NCBI GenBank assembly: GCA_023396465.1
Contig: JAEWWF010000166.1
Span: 1 to 14,607, forward strand
Direction of reading: 5' to 3'
Source: Pseudomonadota bacterium
GTDB taxonomy: Bacteria; Pseudomonadota; Alphaproteobacteria; Rhodospirillales; Rhodospirillaceae
DNA: 14,607 nt
A model generated the notes under the pieces. It was not told where the DNA came from and did no database searches. It saw only the letters and a program-made list of their open reading frames with translations. Every line of letters starts with the position of its first letter. Position 1 is the stretch's first letter. A program made the translations under genes and the position numbers. Positions 1 to 7,059 of the stretch are shown here, piece by piece.

Positions 1-105
1 GAGGTGATGATGGCGCACGAGGGGTGCTCCCCGAATAGGGCTTCTGCCCACCCCCTCGGCGGCGGTTCCGGTGCCGCTTCCATGGCGGAGGTGCTCACGC
101 CATGA
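1..105 (+). other. Possible 3' end of an upstream gene, identity not clear
   Basis: The first frame is open from the window edge to a TGA at 103-105 that overlaps the ATG of rsh at 102. Of its 34 sense codons, 27 end in G or C, as expected for coding DNA here. A second candidate is frame 3, which ends with TAG at 36-38 (tail GDDGARGVLPE), followed by a small hairpin (GGGC 38-41 / GCCC 46-49). In related bacteria the gene before rsh is often rpoZ (RNA polymerase omega), whose tail is variable. Neither tail is recognisable enough to name it. A strong Shine-Dalgarno sequence for rsh, GGAGGTG, lies at 87-93. Confidence 0.3.
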
Positions 106-2288
106 TGCGCCAGTTTGAACTGGTGGAGCGTGTCAGCTCCTATGATCCCCAGGCCGACGAGGATCTCCTCAACCGGGCCTACGTCTATGCCATGAAGATG
201 CATGGCTCGCAGTTGCGGGCCTCCGGCGACCCCTACTTCTCGCACCCGGTGGAGGTCGCCGGCATCCTGACGGAATACCGTCTCGACTGCGCCTCCATCG
301 TCACGGCGCTGCTGCACGATACCATCGAGGATACCTCGGCGACGCTGGAAGAGATCGAGAAGCTCTTCGGCGCTCAGGTGGCCCGTCTGGTCGATGGCGT
401 CACCAAGCTCACCCGCATCGAATTGACATCCGACTCGGCCAAGCAGGCGGAGAACTTCCGCAAGCTGCTGCTGGCCATGTCGGAGGATATCCGTGTTCTG
501 TTGGTGAAGCTGGCCGACCGCCTGCACAACATGCGCACGCTCCACTACATCAAGAAGCCGGAAAAGCGTCAGCGCATCGCCGCCGAGACCATGGAAATTT
601 ACGCGCCACTCGCCGAGCGTATCGGCATGGATGCGTGGAAGATGGAGTTGGAGGACCGGGCTTTCGCGGAACTGCACCCGGACGCCCGCGAGTCCATCCT
701 CACCCGCCTCAAGTACCTGCGGGAACAAGGCGGCGATCTGGTCAAGCGCATCCTGTCCGAATTGACCGCGGTGCTGGCGGAGAACGGCCTGACCGAGGTG
801 GAGTTGTCGGGGCGCGAGAAAACCCCCTACAGCATCTGGCGCAAGATGCAGATGAAGGATGTCGCTTTCGAGCAACTGTCCGACATCATGGCCTTCCGCG
901 TCACCGTCAACAGCGTCGAGGACTGCTATCGGGCGCTGGGAATCATCCACGGGTCTTATCCCATGGTGCCCGGACGCTTCAAGGACTACATCTCGACGCC
1001 GAAGCCCAACGGCTACAAGTCGCTGCATACCGGCATCATCGGCCCGGAGAAGCACCGCATCGAGGTGCAGATCCGCACCCGTCAGATGCACGAGATCGCC
1101 GAGTTGGGTGTGGCCGCCCACTGGTCCTACAAACAGGGCGGCTCGCCCAACATGGAGGGCCGCCAGTATCGCTGGCTGCGGGAACTTCTGGAAATCCTGG
1201 AGCACGCTTCCGGTCCCGAGGAATTTCTTGAGCACACCAAGCTTGAGATGTTCCAGGACCAGGTGTTCTGCTTCACCCCCAAGGGCGACCTCATCGCCTT
1301 GCCGTCGGGCGCCTGTCCGGTGGATTTCGCCTATGCCGTCCATACCCAGGTGGGTGATACCTGCGTTGGCGCCAAGGTCAACGGACGCATGGTGCCGCTG
1401 CGCACGGTGCTGAAGAACGGCGATCAGGTCGACATCATCACCTCGAAGGCGCAAACGCCATCGCCGGAGTGGGAACGCTTCGTCGCCACCGGCAAGGCCC
1501 GCGCCCGCATCCGCCGCTTCATCCGCAGCCAGGCCCGCGCCCAATACCTGGAACTGGGGCGCCAGTTGCTGACCCGCGCGTTCCGGCACGAGGGTTACGA
1601 TCTGACCGAGAAGGGCCTGGAGGGGGTGCTGCGCCGCTTCAAGGCCGATTCGGTGGAAGACCTCTATGCCGTGGTGGGCGAGGGCACCCACACGGCTCAG
1701 GAGGTGCTGGCGGCGGTCTATCCCGGCGTCAAGCAGTCGCGCATCGAGAACGTGGTGTCGTTCTTCCGCCGTCGCCGCTCCCAGCCGTCGGCGGCCGAAT
1801 ATCGGCCCATGGACCGCGAGCGCAAGCCCGAGGGCAGCGGCGCCCTGCACATCAAGGGATTGATCCCCGGCATGGCGGTCCACTACGCCCGCTGCTGTCA
1901 CCCCTTGCCCGGCGACCGCATCGTCGGCATTGTCACCACCGGGCGCGGCGTCACCATCCATACCATAGACTGCGACCAGTTGGAGCAGTTTTCCGACGAG
2001 CCGGAACGCTGGCTGGATCTGGCGTGGGAAGGGGAAAGCGGCGTCCGCACCCATATCGGCCGGGTGAAGATGGTGGTGGCGAACGAGCCGGGCACCCTCG
2101 GCGCCCTGTCGACGGTGATCGCCAAGAACCTGGGGAACATTACGAATCTGAAAATTCTCAACCGCACCACCGATTTCTTCGACATGCTGATGGACATCGA
2201 GGTGCGGGATGTTAAGCATCTGACCAATATCATCGCCGCGCTTCGCGCCAATGCGGCGGTCAATACCGTGGAACGGGCGCGGCAATGA
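102..2288 (+). CDS. rsh: Bifunctional (p)ppGpp synthetase/hydrolase, RelA/SpoT (Rsh) family
   Basis: This 728-residue protein makes and degrades the stringent-response alarmone (p)ppGpp. It has the full Rsh domain order. The N-terminal HD hydrolase domain shows H72-D73 followed by ED at 76-77, and LADRLHN at 137-143. The synthetase domain carries RFKDY at 292-296 and NGYKSLHT; the RxKD form is typical of bifunctional Rel/SpoT enzymes rather than synthetase-only RelA (ExDD). A TGS domain starts near residue 388, a cysteine pair (C598-C599) marks the zinc-finger/RIS region, and an ACT domain spans about 654-725. Both catalytic halves look intact, so this is probably the cell's main or only long Rsh. 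The start at ATG 102 is supported by GGAGGTG eight bases upstream; ATG 105 is equally possible. The product is cytosolic and ribosome-linked by family knowledge. Often annotated spoT or relA. Confidence 0.96.
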   Translation: MMRQFELVERVSSYDPQADEDLLNRAYVYAMKMHGSQLRASGDPYFSHPVEVAGILTEYRLDCASIVTALLHDTIEDTSATLEEIEKLFGAQVARLVDGVTKLTRIELTSDSAKQAENFRKLLLAMSEDIRVLLVKLADRLHNMRTLHYIKKPEKRQRIAAETMEIYAPLAERIGMDAWKMELEDRAFAELHPDARESILTRLKYLREQGGDLVKRILSELTAVLAENGLTEVELSGREKTPYSIWRKMQMKDVAFEQLSDIMAFRVTVNSVEDCYRALGIIHGSYPMVPGRFKDYISTPKPNGYKSLHTGIIGPEKHRIEVQIRTRQMHEIAELGVAAHWSYKQGGSPNMEGRQYRWLRELLEILEHASGPEEFLEHTKLEMFQDQVFCFTPKGDLIALPSGACPVDFAYAVHTQVGDTCVGAKVNGRMVPLRTVLKNGDQVDIITSKAQTPSPEWERFVATGKARARIRRFIRSQARAQYLELGRQLLTRAFRHEGYDLTEKGLEGVLRRFKADSVEDLYAVVGEGTHTAQEVLAAVYPGVKQSRIENVVSFFRRRRSQPSAAEYRPMDRERKPEGSGALHIKGLIPGMAVHYARCCHPLPGDRIVGIVTTGRGVTIHTIDCDQLEQFSDEPERWLDLAWEGESGVRTHIGRVKMVVANEPGTLGALSTVIAKNLGNITNLKILNRTTDFFDMLMDIEVRDVKHLTNIIAALRANAAVNTVERARQ

Positions 2289-2390
2289 CAGACGTTGGCG
2301 GTAAGAGGGGACGACCGCCGATGGACGGATTACACCACCGCCGCCGCGTCCCCGTTACCTCCGCCGCCGTATCAGGACCACTGTTCCCCC

Positions 2391-3005
2391 ATGTTCAAGC
2401 GCCGCGTCCCCAAGACACTCCTCCGGAAACTGAGGGACTTTTTCTGGCCGCGCCTGGGGTGGCGGCGATCGGGGCGCCTTTATGCCTTGAAGCTGTCACG
2501 GCTCCAAGGCTCCGCGGCCGCCGTGGCGGCTGGGTTCGCCTGTGGCGCCGCCATGTCGATCCTGCCCATGGTAGGGTTTCACTTCCTGCTGGCCGCCATG
2601 GCCGCGTGGGTGGTGCGGGGCAACCTGATCGCCTCGGCGATTGGCACGGTGGTCGGCAACCCGTGGACTTTTCCGTTCATCTGGGTGGCGAGCTGGCATA
2701 CCGGCAACTTCCTGCTCGGCGGCCGTGCCCAGTCAGTCCATCACCTGGATTTCACCCAGTTGTTCAACGCCCTGTGGCAAGGGGTGGTCAGCCTGGACGG
2801 CCAACTGCTGATGCAGAGCGTCTGGCCGGTGTGGTGGCCGATGTTCGTCGGTTCGCTGCCGTGGGCGGTGATCGTATGGTTTTTGTTCTATCTGCCGATC
2901 AAGCGCGTTCTGGCATCCTATGAACGCATGCGCGCCATGCGGCGGCTGGAGCGGCTCGCTGCCCTGACCGGCCAGCCGGCCGGCGGGGGCGGACGCGGCG
3001 CCTAG
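2391..3005 (+). CDS. DUF2062 domain membrane protein
   Basis: This 204-residue protein belongs to the DUF2062 family, whose biochemical role is unknown. After a basic N-terminus (MFKRRVPKTLLRKL) there are hydrophobic segments at about 41-76 and 81-101, containing the family's GNPWT motif at 89-93, and another near 145-170. A basic, Arg-rich tail follows (173-190), which suggests that end faces the cytoplasm. The frame stays open upstream to a TTG at 2295, but the 32 extra residues are low-complexity and unlike the family, while family members usually start M-F-x-R-R-x-P; ATG 2391 is therefore chosen, with a weak AGGA upstream. The gene lies 102 bases after rsh and 44 before acpS. Family assignment is confident; function is not known. 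Confidence 0.85.
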   Translation: MFKRRVPKTLLRKLRDFFWPRLGWRRSGRLYALKLSRLQGSAAAVAAGFACGAAMSILPMVGFHFLLAAMAAWVVRGNLIASAIGTVVGNPWTFPFIWVASWHTGNFLLGGRAQSVHHLDFTQLFNALWQGVVSLDGQLLMQSVWPVWWPMFVGSLPWAVIVWFLFYLPIKRVLASYERMRAMRRLERLAALTGQPAGGGGRGA

Positions 3006-3049
3006 CCGGTCGCTGCTCGGCGCGATGGACAGCAGGAGGTGACAGCGTG

Positions 3050-3469
3050 ATGATCCTCGGTCTTGGGTCCGACCTCATCGACATCCGCCGCATCGAGCAG
3101 ACGCTCGACCGCTTCGGCGAGCGGTTCATCCGGCGCATCTTCACCGATGCCGAGATCGCCAAAGCCGAACGCCGCAAGGGCGCCGGTCGCCAGTACCCCG
3201 GCACCTACGCCAAGCGCTACGCGGCCAAGGAGGCGGCGTCGAAGGCGCTCGGCACCGGCTTCCGCAAGGGCGTCTTCTGGCGCGACATGGGGGTGGTGAA
3301 CCTGCCCACCGGTCAGCCGACCCTGGTGCTTACCGGTGGCGCGGCCGAACGGCTGAAGGAGATCACTCCGGCGGGCATGACGGCGCAGATCAGCTTGACG
3401 CTCACCGACGAATATCCTATCGCCGAGGCCATGGTCATCATCTCCGCCGTGCCGGCCGACCGTGGCTGA
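3050..3469 (+). CDS. acpS: Holo-[acyl-carrier-protein] synthase
   Basis: AcpS transfers the 4'-phosphopantetheine arm of coenzyme A onto a serine of apo-ACP, activating it for fatty acid synthesis. The 139-residue length is typical. The N-terminal signature GSDLIDIRRIE holds the metal-binding D8, and the second signature RYAAKEAASKALGTG holds E61, the other Mg-binding residue of the family. ATG 3050 is chosen because the family starts M-I-x-G-x-G-x-D; a GTG three bases earlier (3047) is also usable. AGGAGGT at 3034-3040 is one of the best ribosome binding sites in the window. In many alphaproteobacteria pdxJ lies directly upstream of acpS; here a DUF2062 gene takes that place. The gene precedes lepB by about 100 bases. 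Confidence 0.95.
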   Translation: MILGLGSDLIDIRRIEQTLDRFGERFIRRIFTDAEIAKAERRKGAGRQYPGTYAKRYAAKEAASKALGTGFRKGVFWRDMGVVNLPTGQPTLVLTGGAAERLKEITPAGMTAQISLTLTDEYPIAEAMVIISAVPADRG

Positions 3470-3510
3470 CGGCGCGATGCCTTGACTCGCGCCGCCCGGA
3501 AGGCTTTGAT
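3470..3510 (+). promoter_or_regulatory. Candidate promoter for lepB operon, overlapping a hairpin
   Basis: TTGACT (3482-3487) and TTTGAT (3505-3510), separated by 17 bases, match the sigma70 -35 box in 5 of 6 and the -10 box in 4 of 6 positions. The same stretch holds an 8-bp inverted repeat directly after the acpS stop: CGGCGCGA (3470-3477) and TCGCGCCG (3487-3494) with a 9-base loop that contains most of the -35 box. No T-run follows, so it is not a standard intrinsic terminator. The region beyond (3528-3557) is clearly A/T-richer than its surroundings. Confidence 0.4.
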
Positions 3511-3543
3511 CCTAGTCCGTGGCGAGGGTATTTTTGGAAATAG

Positions 3544-3570
3544 CTTTGTTAATCAACAAGGTGAAGGCAC
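3544..3570 (+). promoter_or_regulatory. lepB ribosome binding site, can fold into a hairpin
   Basis: AGGTGA (3559-3564) pairs with the 3' end of 16S rRNA and sits six bases before the TTG start, which decides that start. The sequence CTTTGTT (3544-3550) can pair with AACAAGG (3555-3561), including one U-G pair, around an AATC loop, so the first part of the ribosome binding site would be covered in the mRNA. The stem is A/U-rich and weak. Confidence 0.45.
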
Positions 3571-4311
3571 TTGTTCAGCGATAAGAAGAAGTCTGGTGGC
3601 TTCGGCGAGACGATCCGCACGGTCATTTACGCCGTCCTGATCGCCGTCGTCGTGCGGACGGTGGCCTTCGAGCCGTTCAATATCCCCTCGGGATCGATGA
3701 TTCCGTCCCTGCTGATCGGCGACTATCTGTTCGTCTCCAAGTATTCCTATGGCTACTCGCGGCACAGCTTCCCCTTCGGTCTGGCGCCTATCGACGGGCG
3801 GGTGCTGGCGACGCCGCCGGAGCGGGGCGACGTGGCGGTGTTCAAGTTCCCGCGCGACAACAAAACCGACTACATCAAGCGCGTCATCGGCCTGCCCGGC
3901 GACCGCATCCAGATGCGGGAAGGACGTCTTGTCATCAACGGCGAGGCGGTGCCGCGCGAACGCATCGAGGATTTCATCGATCGCGATCCCATGGGCAATA
4001 CCCGCCGTTTCCCCCAGTACATCGAGACGCTGCCCGGTGGTTCGCGCCATCGCATCATCGAGATGAGCGACGACCGCATCACCGACGACACACGCGAGTT
4101 CATCGTGCCCGCCGATCATTATTTCATGATGGGCGACAACCGCGACAATTCCGACGACAGCCGCGGCAACGTTGGCTTCGTGCCGTTCGAGAACATGGTT
4201 GGCCGTGCCGAAATCCTGTTCTTCTCCACCGACGGCTCGGCCCGTCTGTGGGAGGTGTGGAAATGGCCCGGGGCCATCCGCTGGTCGCGCTTCTTCGAGT
4301 CGGTGGACTGA
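3571..4311 (+). CDS. lepB: Signal peptidase I
   Basis: LepB cleaves signal peptides from exported preproteins at the periplasmic face of the inner membrane. The 246-residue protein has one N-terminal membrane anchor (about 14-32), then the catalytic serine S42 in PSGSMIPS and the general-base lysine K103 in DYIKRVIGLPGD. The conserved box E, GDNRDNSDDSR, is at 188-198. The start is an uncommon TTG. No ATG or GTG is possible upstream in this frame because a TGA lies at 3562-3564, and the first internal ATG is in the active site. The Shine-Dalgarno-like AGGTGA supports the TTG. lepB is followed after four bases by rnc, so the two are almost surely cotranscribed; a rare start and a foldable leader suggest deliberately modest translation (inference). 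Confidence 0.95.
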   Translation: MFSDKKKSGGFGETIRTVIYAVLIAVVVRTVAFEPFNIPSGSMIPSLLIGDYLFVSKYSYGYSRHSFPFGLAPIDGRVLATPPERGDVAVFKFPRDNKTDYIKRVIGLPGDRIQMREGRLVINGEAVPRERIEDFIDRDPMGNTRRFPQYIETLPGGSRHRIIEMSDDRITDDTREFIVPADHYFMMGDNRDNSDDSRGNVGFVPFENMVGRAEILFFSTDGSARLWEVWKWPGAIRWSRFFESVD

Positions 4312-4315
4312 CGCC

Positions 4316-5008
4316 ATGGCGACTGCCGCCACACCCGACCGATCGTGCCTGGAGGACGGCCTCGGCCATCGCTTCCAGAACCCGCGCCTGCTGGCCGAGG
4401 CACTGGCCCACCGCAGTTCCGGCGGGCCATTTCCGGTCGGCTACGAGCGGCTTGAGTTTCTGGGCGATCGCGTGCTCGGCCTGATCGTCGCCGACATGCT
4501 GTTGACCCGCTACCCGACGGAGGCAGAGGGCCAGCTTGCTCGCCGCCATGCCGGCCTGGTGCGCAAGGAAGCGCTGGTGGTGGTGGCCGATGGCCTCGGT
4601 CTCGGGGCCCATGTGTCGCTGTCGCGCGGCGAGGAGGAGGCGGGTGCCCGCAACTCCGCCAGCCTGAAAGCCGACATCTGCGAAGCGGTGATCGGCGCCC
4701 TATATCTGGATGGTGGCCTGGAAGCGGCGCGGCGGTTCGTCGAGGCCCGCTTCACGCCGCTTATGGAAGCGGAGCTGCGGCCGCCCAAGGACGCCAAGAC
4801 GGCCTTGCAGGAATGGGCGCAGGGGCAGGGCAAGCCGTTGCCGGTCTATCGCACGGTGGAAACCGTCGGCCCGGCGCACGAGCCGCATTTCGTGGTGGAG
4901 GTGGCCGTCAATGGGGTGGCGCCGGCCACCGGTACCGGAACATCCAAGCGCAAGGCGGAGCAGATGGCTGCCGAGGCGCTTCTCGACAGGGTCAGTAAGC
5001 AAGGATGA
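4316..5008 (+). CDS. rnc: Ribonuclease III
   Basis: RNase III cuts double-stranded RNA, processing rRNA precursors and some mRNAs. The 230-residue protein has the endonuclease signature ERLEFLGDRVL at 44-54, with the metal ligands E47 and D51, and the second pair D120 and E123 in LKADICEAVIGALYLDGG. A double-stranded RNA-binding domain fills about 160-228, ending GTSKRKAEQMAAEALL. ATG 4316 is chosen because it leaves a normal N-terminus; the frame continues upstream inside lepB, but that part reads as shadow sequence. It starts four bases after the lepB stop, and its own TGA overlaps the ATG of era (ATGA), indicating coupled translation. lepB-rnc-era is a widespread gene order. Confidence 0.95.
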   Translation: MATAATPDRSCLEDGLGHRFQNPRLLAEALAHRSSGGPFPVGYERLEFLGDRVLGLIVADMLLTRYPTEAEGQLARRHAGLVRKEALVVVADGLGLGAHVSLSRGEEEAGARNSASLKADICEAVIGALYLDGGLEAARRFVEARFTPLMEAELRPPKDAKTALQEWAQGQGKPLPVYRTVETVGPAHEPHFVVEVAVNGVAPATGTGTSKRKAEQMAAEALLDRVSKQG

Positions 5009-6039
5009 CGAACATCGATACCGCCGACGACGGCCGTCCCGAGGACGAAGACTTCGACGAGAACGACATCGCCGGCGGCTGGGACGACGACGAGGACTTC
5101 GACGACGAGGACGATCTCGACGACGAGGACGAGGAAGACCCCGACGCCCCGACGCGGGCCGGCTTCATCGCCGTGCTGGGGGCGCCCAACGCCGGCAAAT
5201 CCACCCTGGTGAACACCATCGTCGGTGCCAAGGTGACCATCGTGTCGCCGAAGGTGCAGACCACCCGCTCCATCGTGCGCGGCATCGCCATGAAGGGGCG
5301 GGCGCAGCTCATCTTCGTCGACACGCCGGGCATCTTCGAGCCGAAGAAGCGCATGGAACGCGCCATGGTCTCCGCCGCCTGGAGCGGCGCCCATGACGCC
5401 GACCTGGTGATGCTGATGGTCGACAGCCGGCGCGGCCTCGGCGACGACGTGCGGCGCATCATCGACGGCCTGGAGAAGGCGCACAAGAAGGCCATCCTGG
5501 TGCTCAACAAGGTCGATGCGGTGGAGCGTCCGACCCTGCTGGTGCTGGCCCAGTCTCTCTACGAAACCGGCGTGTTCACCGACGTGTTCATGGTCTCCGC
5601 CCTCACCGGCGACGGCGTGAAGGATCTGGTGCGGACGTTGGCCAAGCGGGTGCCGGAAAGCCCCTGGCTGTTCCCGGAGGACGAAATCTCCGACCTGCCG
5701 CAGCGCCTGCTGGCGGCGGAGATCACCCGGGAGAAGCTGTTCCTCAACCTGCACCAGGAACTGCCCTACGCCGTCACCATCCTCACCGAGGCATGGGAGG
5801 AGCGCAAGGACGGGTCGGTGCGCATCGACCAGACCGTCTTCGTCATGCGCGACAGCCAGCGCTCCATCGTGCTCGGCAAGCAGGGCCGCCAGATCAAGGC
5901 CATCGGCGCCGCCGCGCGGGCGGAGCTGGAGGCGCTGCTGGAGCGGCGGGTTCACCTGTTCCTGCACGTCAAGGTCAAGGAAGACTGGGCCGAGCGGCGC
6001 GACAGCTACGCCGAGTGGGGCCTGGATTTCGACGTCTGA
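5005..6039 (+). CDS. era: GTPase Era with acidic N-terminal extension
   Basis: Era is an essential GTPase that binds the 3' end of 16S rRNA and helps mature the 30S ribosomal subunit. The G domain has the P-loop GAPNAGKS at 59-66, DTPG at 106-109 and NKVD at 168-171. The C-terminal KH RNA-binding domain contains the GKQG loop at 291-294. At 344 residues it is about 40-50 longer than typical Era (around 300). The extra length is an N-terminal tail in which 28 of the first 47 residues are Asp or Glu. ATG 5005 overlaps the rnc stop; no later in-frame start precedes the P-loop, since the first GTG lies inside it. The ribosome binding site is weak (AAGG directly before ATG), which fits translational coupling to rnc. 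Confidence 0.95.
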   Translation: MTNIDTADDGRPEDEDFDENDIAGGWDDDEDFDDEDDLDDEDEEDPDAPTRAGFIAVLGAPNAGKSTLVNTIVGAKVTIVSPKVQTTRSIVRGIAMKGRAQLIFVDTPGIFEPKKRMERAMVSAAWSGAHDADLVMLMVDSRRGLGDDVRRIIDGLEKAHKKAILVLNKVDAVERPTLLVLAQSLYETGVFTDVFMVSALTGDGVKDLVRTLAKRVPESPWLFPEDEISDLPQRLLAAEITREKLFLNLHQELPYAVTILTEAWEERKDGSVRIDQTVFVMRDSQRSIVLGKQGRQIKAIGAAARAELEALLERRVHLFLHVKVKEDWAERRDSYAEWGLDFDV

Positions 6040-6063
6040 CCGCCACCGGGGAGGGGCCGCGCC

Positions 6064-6282
6064 ATGGGCAGAACCCTTGATCCCTACCACTTGGCCGCTG
6101 GCATCATGTTCCTCGGCCTCGGGGTGGTGCTGCTCGGCGCTCTGATCGTCCTGCGCGAACGGCTGGCCCGCCGCCGCCAGCCGCTGACGCCGGCCCAGAA
6201 GGGCGCCGACACGCTGCTGATGGCGGGGGGCCTCGCCGCCATGCTGCTGGGGCTCGGCGCCATCGGCCTCGGCGTGTTCTAG
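6064..6282 (+). CDS. Small two-helix membrane protein, function unknown
   Basis: This 72-residue protein is predicted to span the membrane twice (about 9-30 and 51-71). A strongly basic loop lies between the helices (RERLARRRQ at 31-39), placing the loop in the cytoplasm by the positive-inside rule and both ends outside. It is Gly/Leu/Ala-rich with no cysteines or obvious catalytic residues. A purine-rich GGGGAGGGG precedes the ATG at about ten bases. It starts 24 bases after era and ends three bases before recO, so it belongs to the same operon. I do not recognise a family. The tight packing and normal codon use argue that it is a real gene. Confidence 0.7.
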   Translation: MGRTLDPYHLAAGIMFLGLGVVLLGALIVLRERLARRRQPLTPAQKGADTLLMAGGLAAMLLGLGAIGLGVF

Positions 6283-6285
6283 GAC

Positions 6286-7008
6286 ATGGAGTGGCGGGAC
6301 GAGGGCATCGTGCTGGCCGCCCGCCGCCACGGCGAGACCAGCGCCGTCGTCCACCTGCTCACCCGCGACCGCGGCCGCCACGGTGGGCTGGTGCGCGGCG
6401 CCGTCGGCAAGGGCGGGCGCGGCCTGTGGCAGCCGGGCAACCGGCTGGACGTCACCTGGCGCGGCCGGCTGGAGGACCAGTTGGGGGCTTTCAGCGGTGA
6501 GTTGCTGGATGCTGGCGCTGCATCGCTGCTGGCCGCGCGTACCCGGCTGGCCTGCCTGTCGTCGGCCTGCGCCCTGACCGAAACGGCGCTGCCGGAGCGC
6601 GAACCGCATCCGCTGCTGTTCGAGGGGTTGCGGCTTCTGACCGAGGCGCTCGTCCGCGATGGCGGGTGGGCCCCGCTCTATGTGCGATGGGAACTGGTGC
6701 TGATCGCGGAACTCGGCTATGGCCTCGACCTGTCGGCCTGCGCCGCCACCGGGACGACAGCGGATCTGGCCTGGGTCAGTCCACGGTCGGGGCGGGCGGT
6801 CAGCCGCGCCGCCGGTGCCGCCTATGCCGACCGCCTGCTGCCGCTGCCGGCCTTCCTGCTGGACGAGACGGCGGAACCGGACGCCGCCGCCATCCGCGAC
6901 GGCCTGCGGTTGTCCGGGTTCTTCCTGGAACGCCGGCTGTTTCCCGCCCTCGGCCGGCCGCTGCCGCCAGCGCGGGTACGATTTCTTGACCGCATGGCCC
7001 GCCCGTAG
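6286..7008 (+). CDS. recO: DNA repair protein RecO
   Basis: RecO works with RecF and RecR to load RecA onto single-stranded DNA coated with SSB during gap repair. The 240-residue protein has the N-terminal OB-fold opening MEWRDEGIVLAARRHGETS, followed by an HLLTRDRGRHGGLVRGA segment typical of RecO. The helical C-terminal part contains LDLSACAATGTTADLAWVSP, a characteristic alphaproteobacterial stretch. The length is normal. It begins three bases after the small membrane protein gene and lies downstream of era, a very common neighbour. The recO end overlaps a promoter-like sequence for parC. Confidence 0.92.
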   Translation: MEWRDEGIVLAARRHGETSAVVHLLTRDRGRHGGLVRGAVGKGGRGLWQPGNRLDVTWRGRLEDQLGAFSGELLDAGAASLLAARTRLACLSSACALTETALPEREPHPLLFEGLRLLTEALVRDGGWAPLYVRWELVLIAELGYGLDLSACAATGTTADLAWVSPRSGRAVSRAAGAAYADRLLPLPAFLLDETAEPDAAAIRDGLRLSGFFLERRLFPALGRPLPPARVRFLDRMARP

Positions 7009-7016
7009 CCTATAGT
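6986..7016 (+). promoter_or_regulatory. Candidate parC promoter
   Basis: TTGACC (6986-6991) and TATAGT (7011-7016) each match the sigma70 boxes in 5 of 6 positions, but the spacer is long at 19 bases. The -35 box lies in the last codons of recO and the -10 box just after its stop. Initiation would fall near 7023, about 37 bases before the parC start. Confidence 0.4.
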
Positions 7017-7059
7017 TCGCGCCGCAATTCCTTGAGTGATCGGGAAGATCCTGCCGCCG

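Noticed and set aside
2297..2319. Short inverted repeat GGCGGT/ACCGCC after rsh as a terminator
   Set aside because: Only 6 bp with an 11-base loop and no T-run; likely chance in G/C-rich DNA.
2285..2923. A 212-codon + strand frame overlapping the DUF2062 gene and touching the rsh stop
   Set aside because: The ATGA overlap with rsh looked attractive, but the translation is Pro/Gly/Arg-rich without hydrophobic or domain structure, while the other frame has clear DUF2062 motifs.
5090..5145. GAC/GAG-rich tract in era as a simple-sequence repeat
   Set aside because: It is a mixture of Asp and Glu codons without a fixed repeat unit, so it is better described as an acidic coding region than as a tandem repeat.
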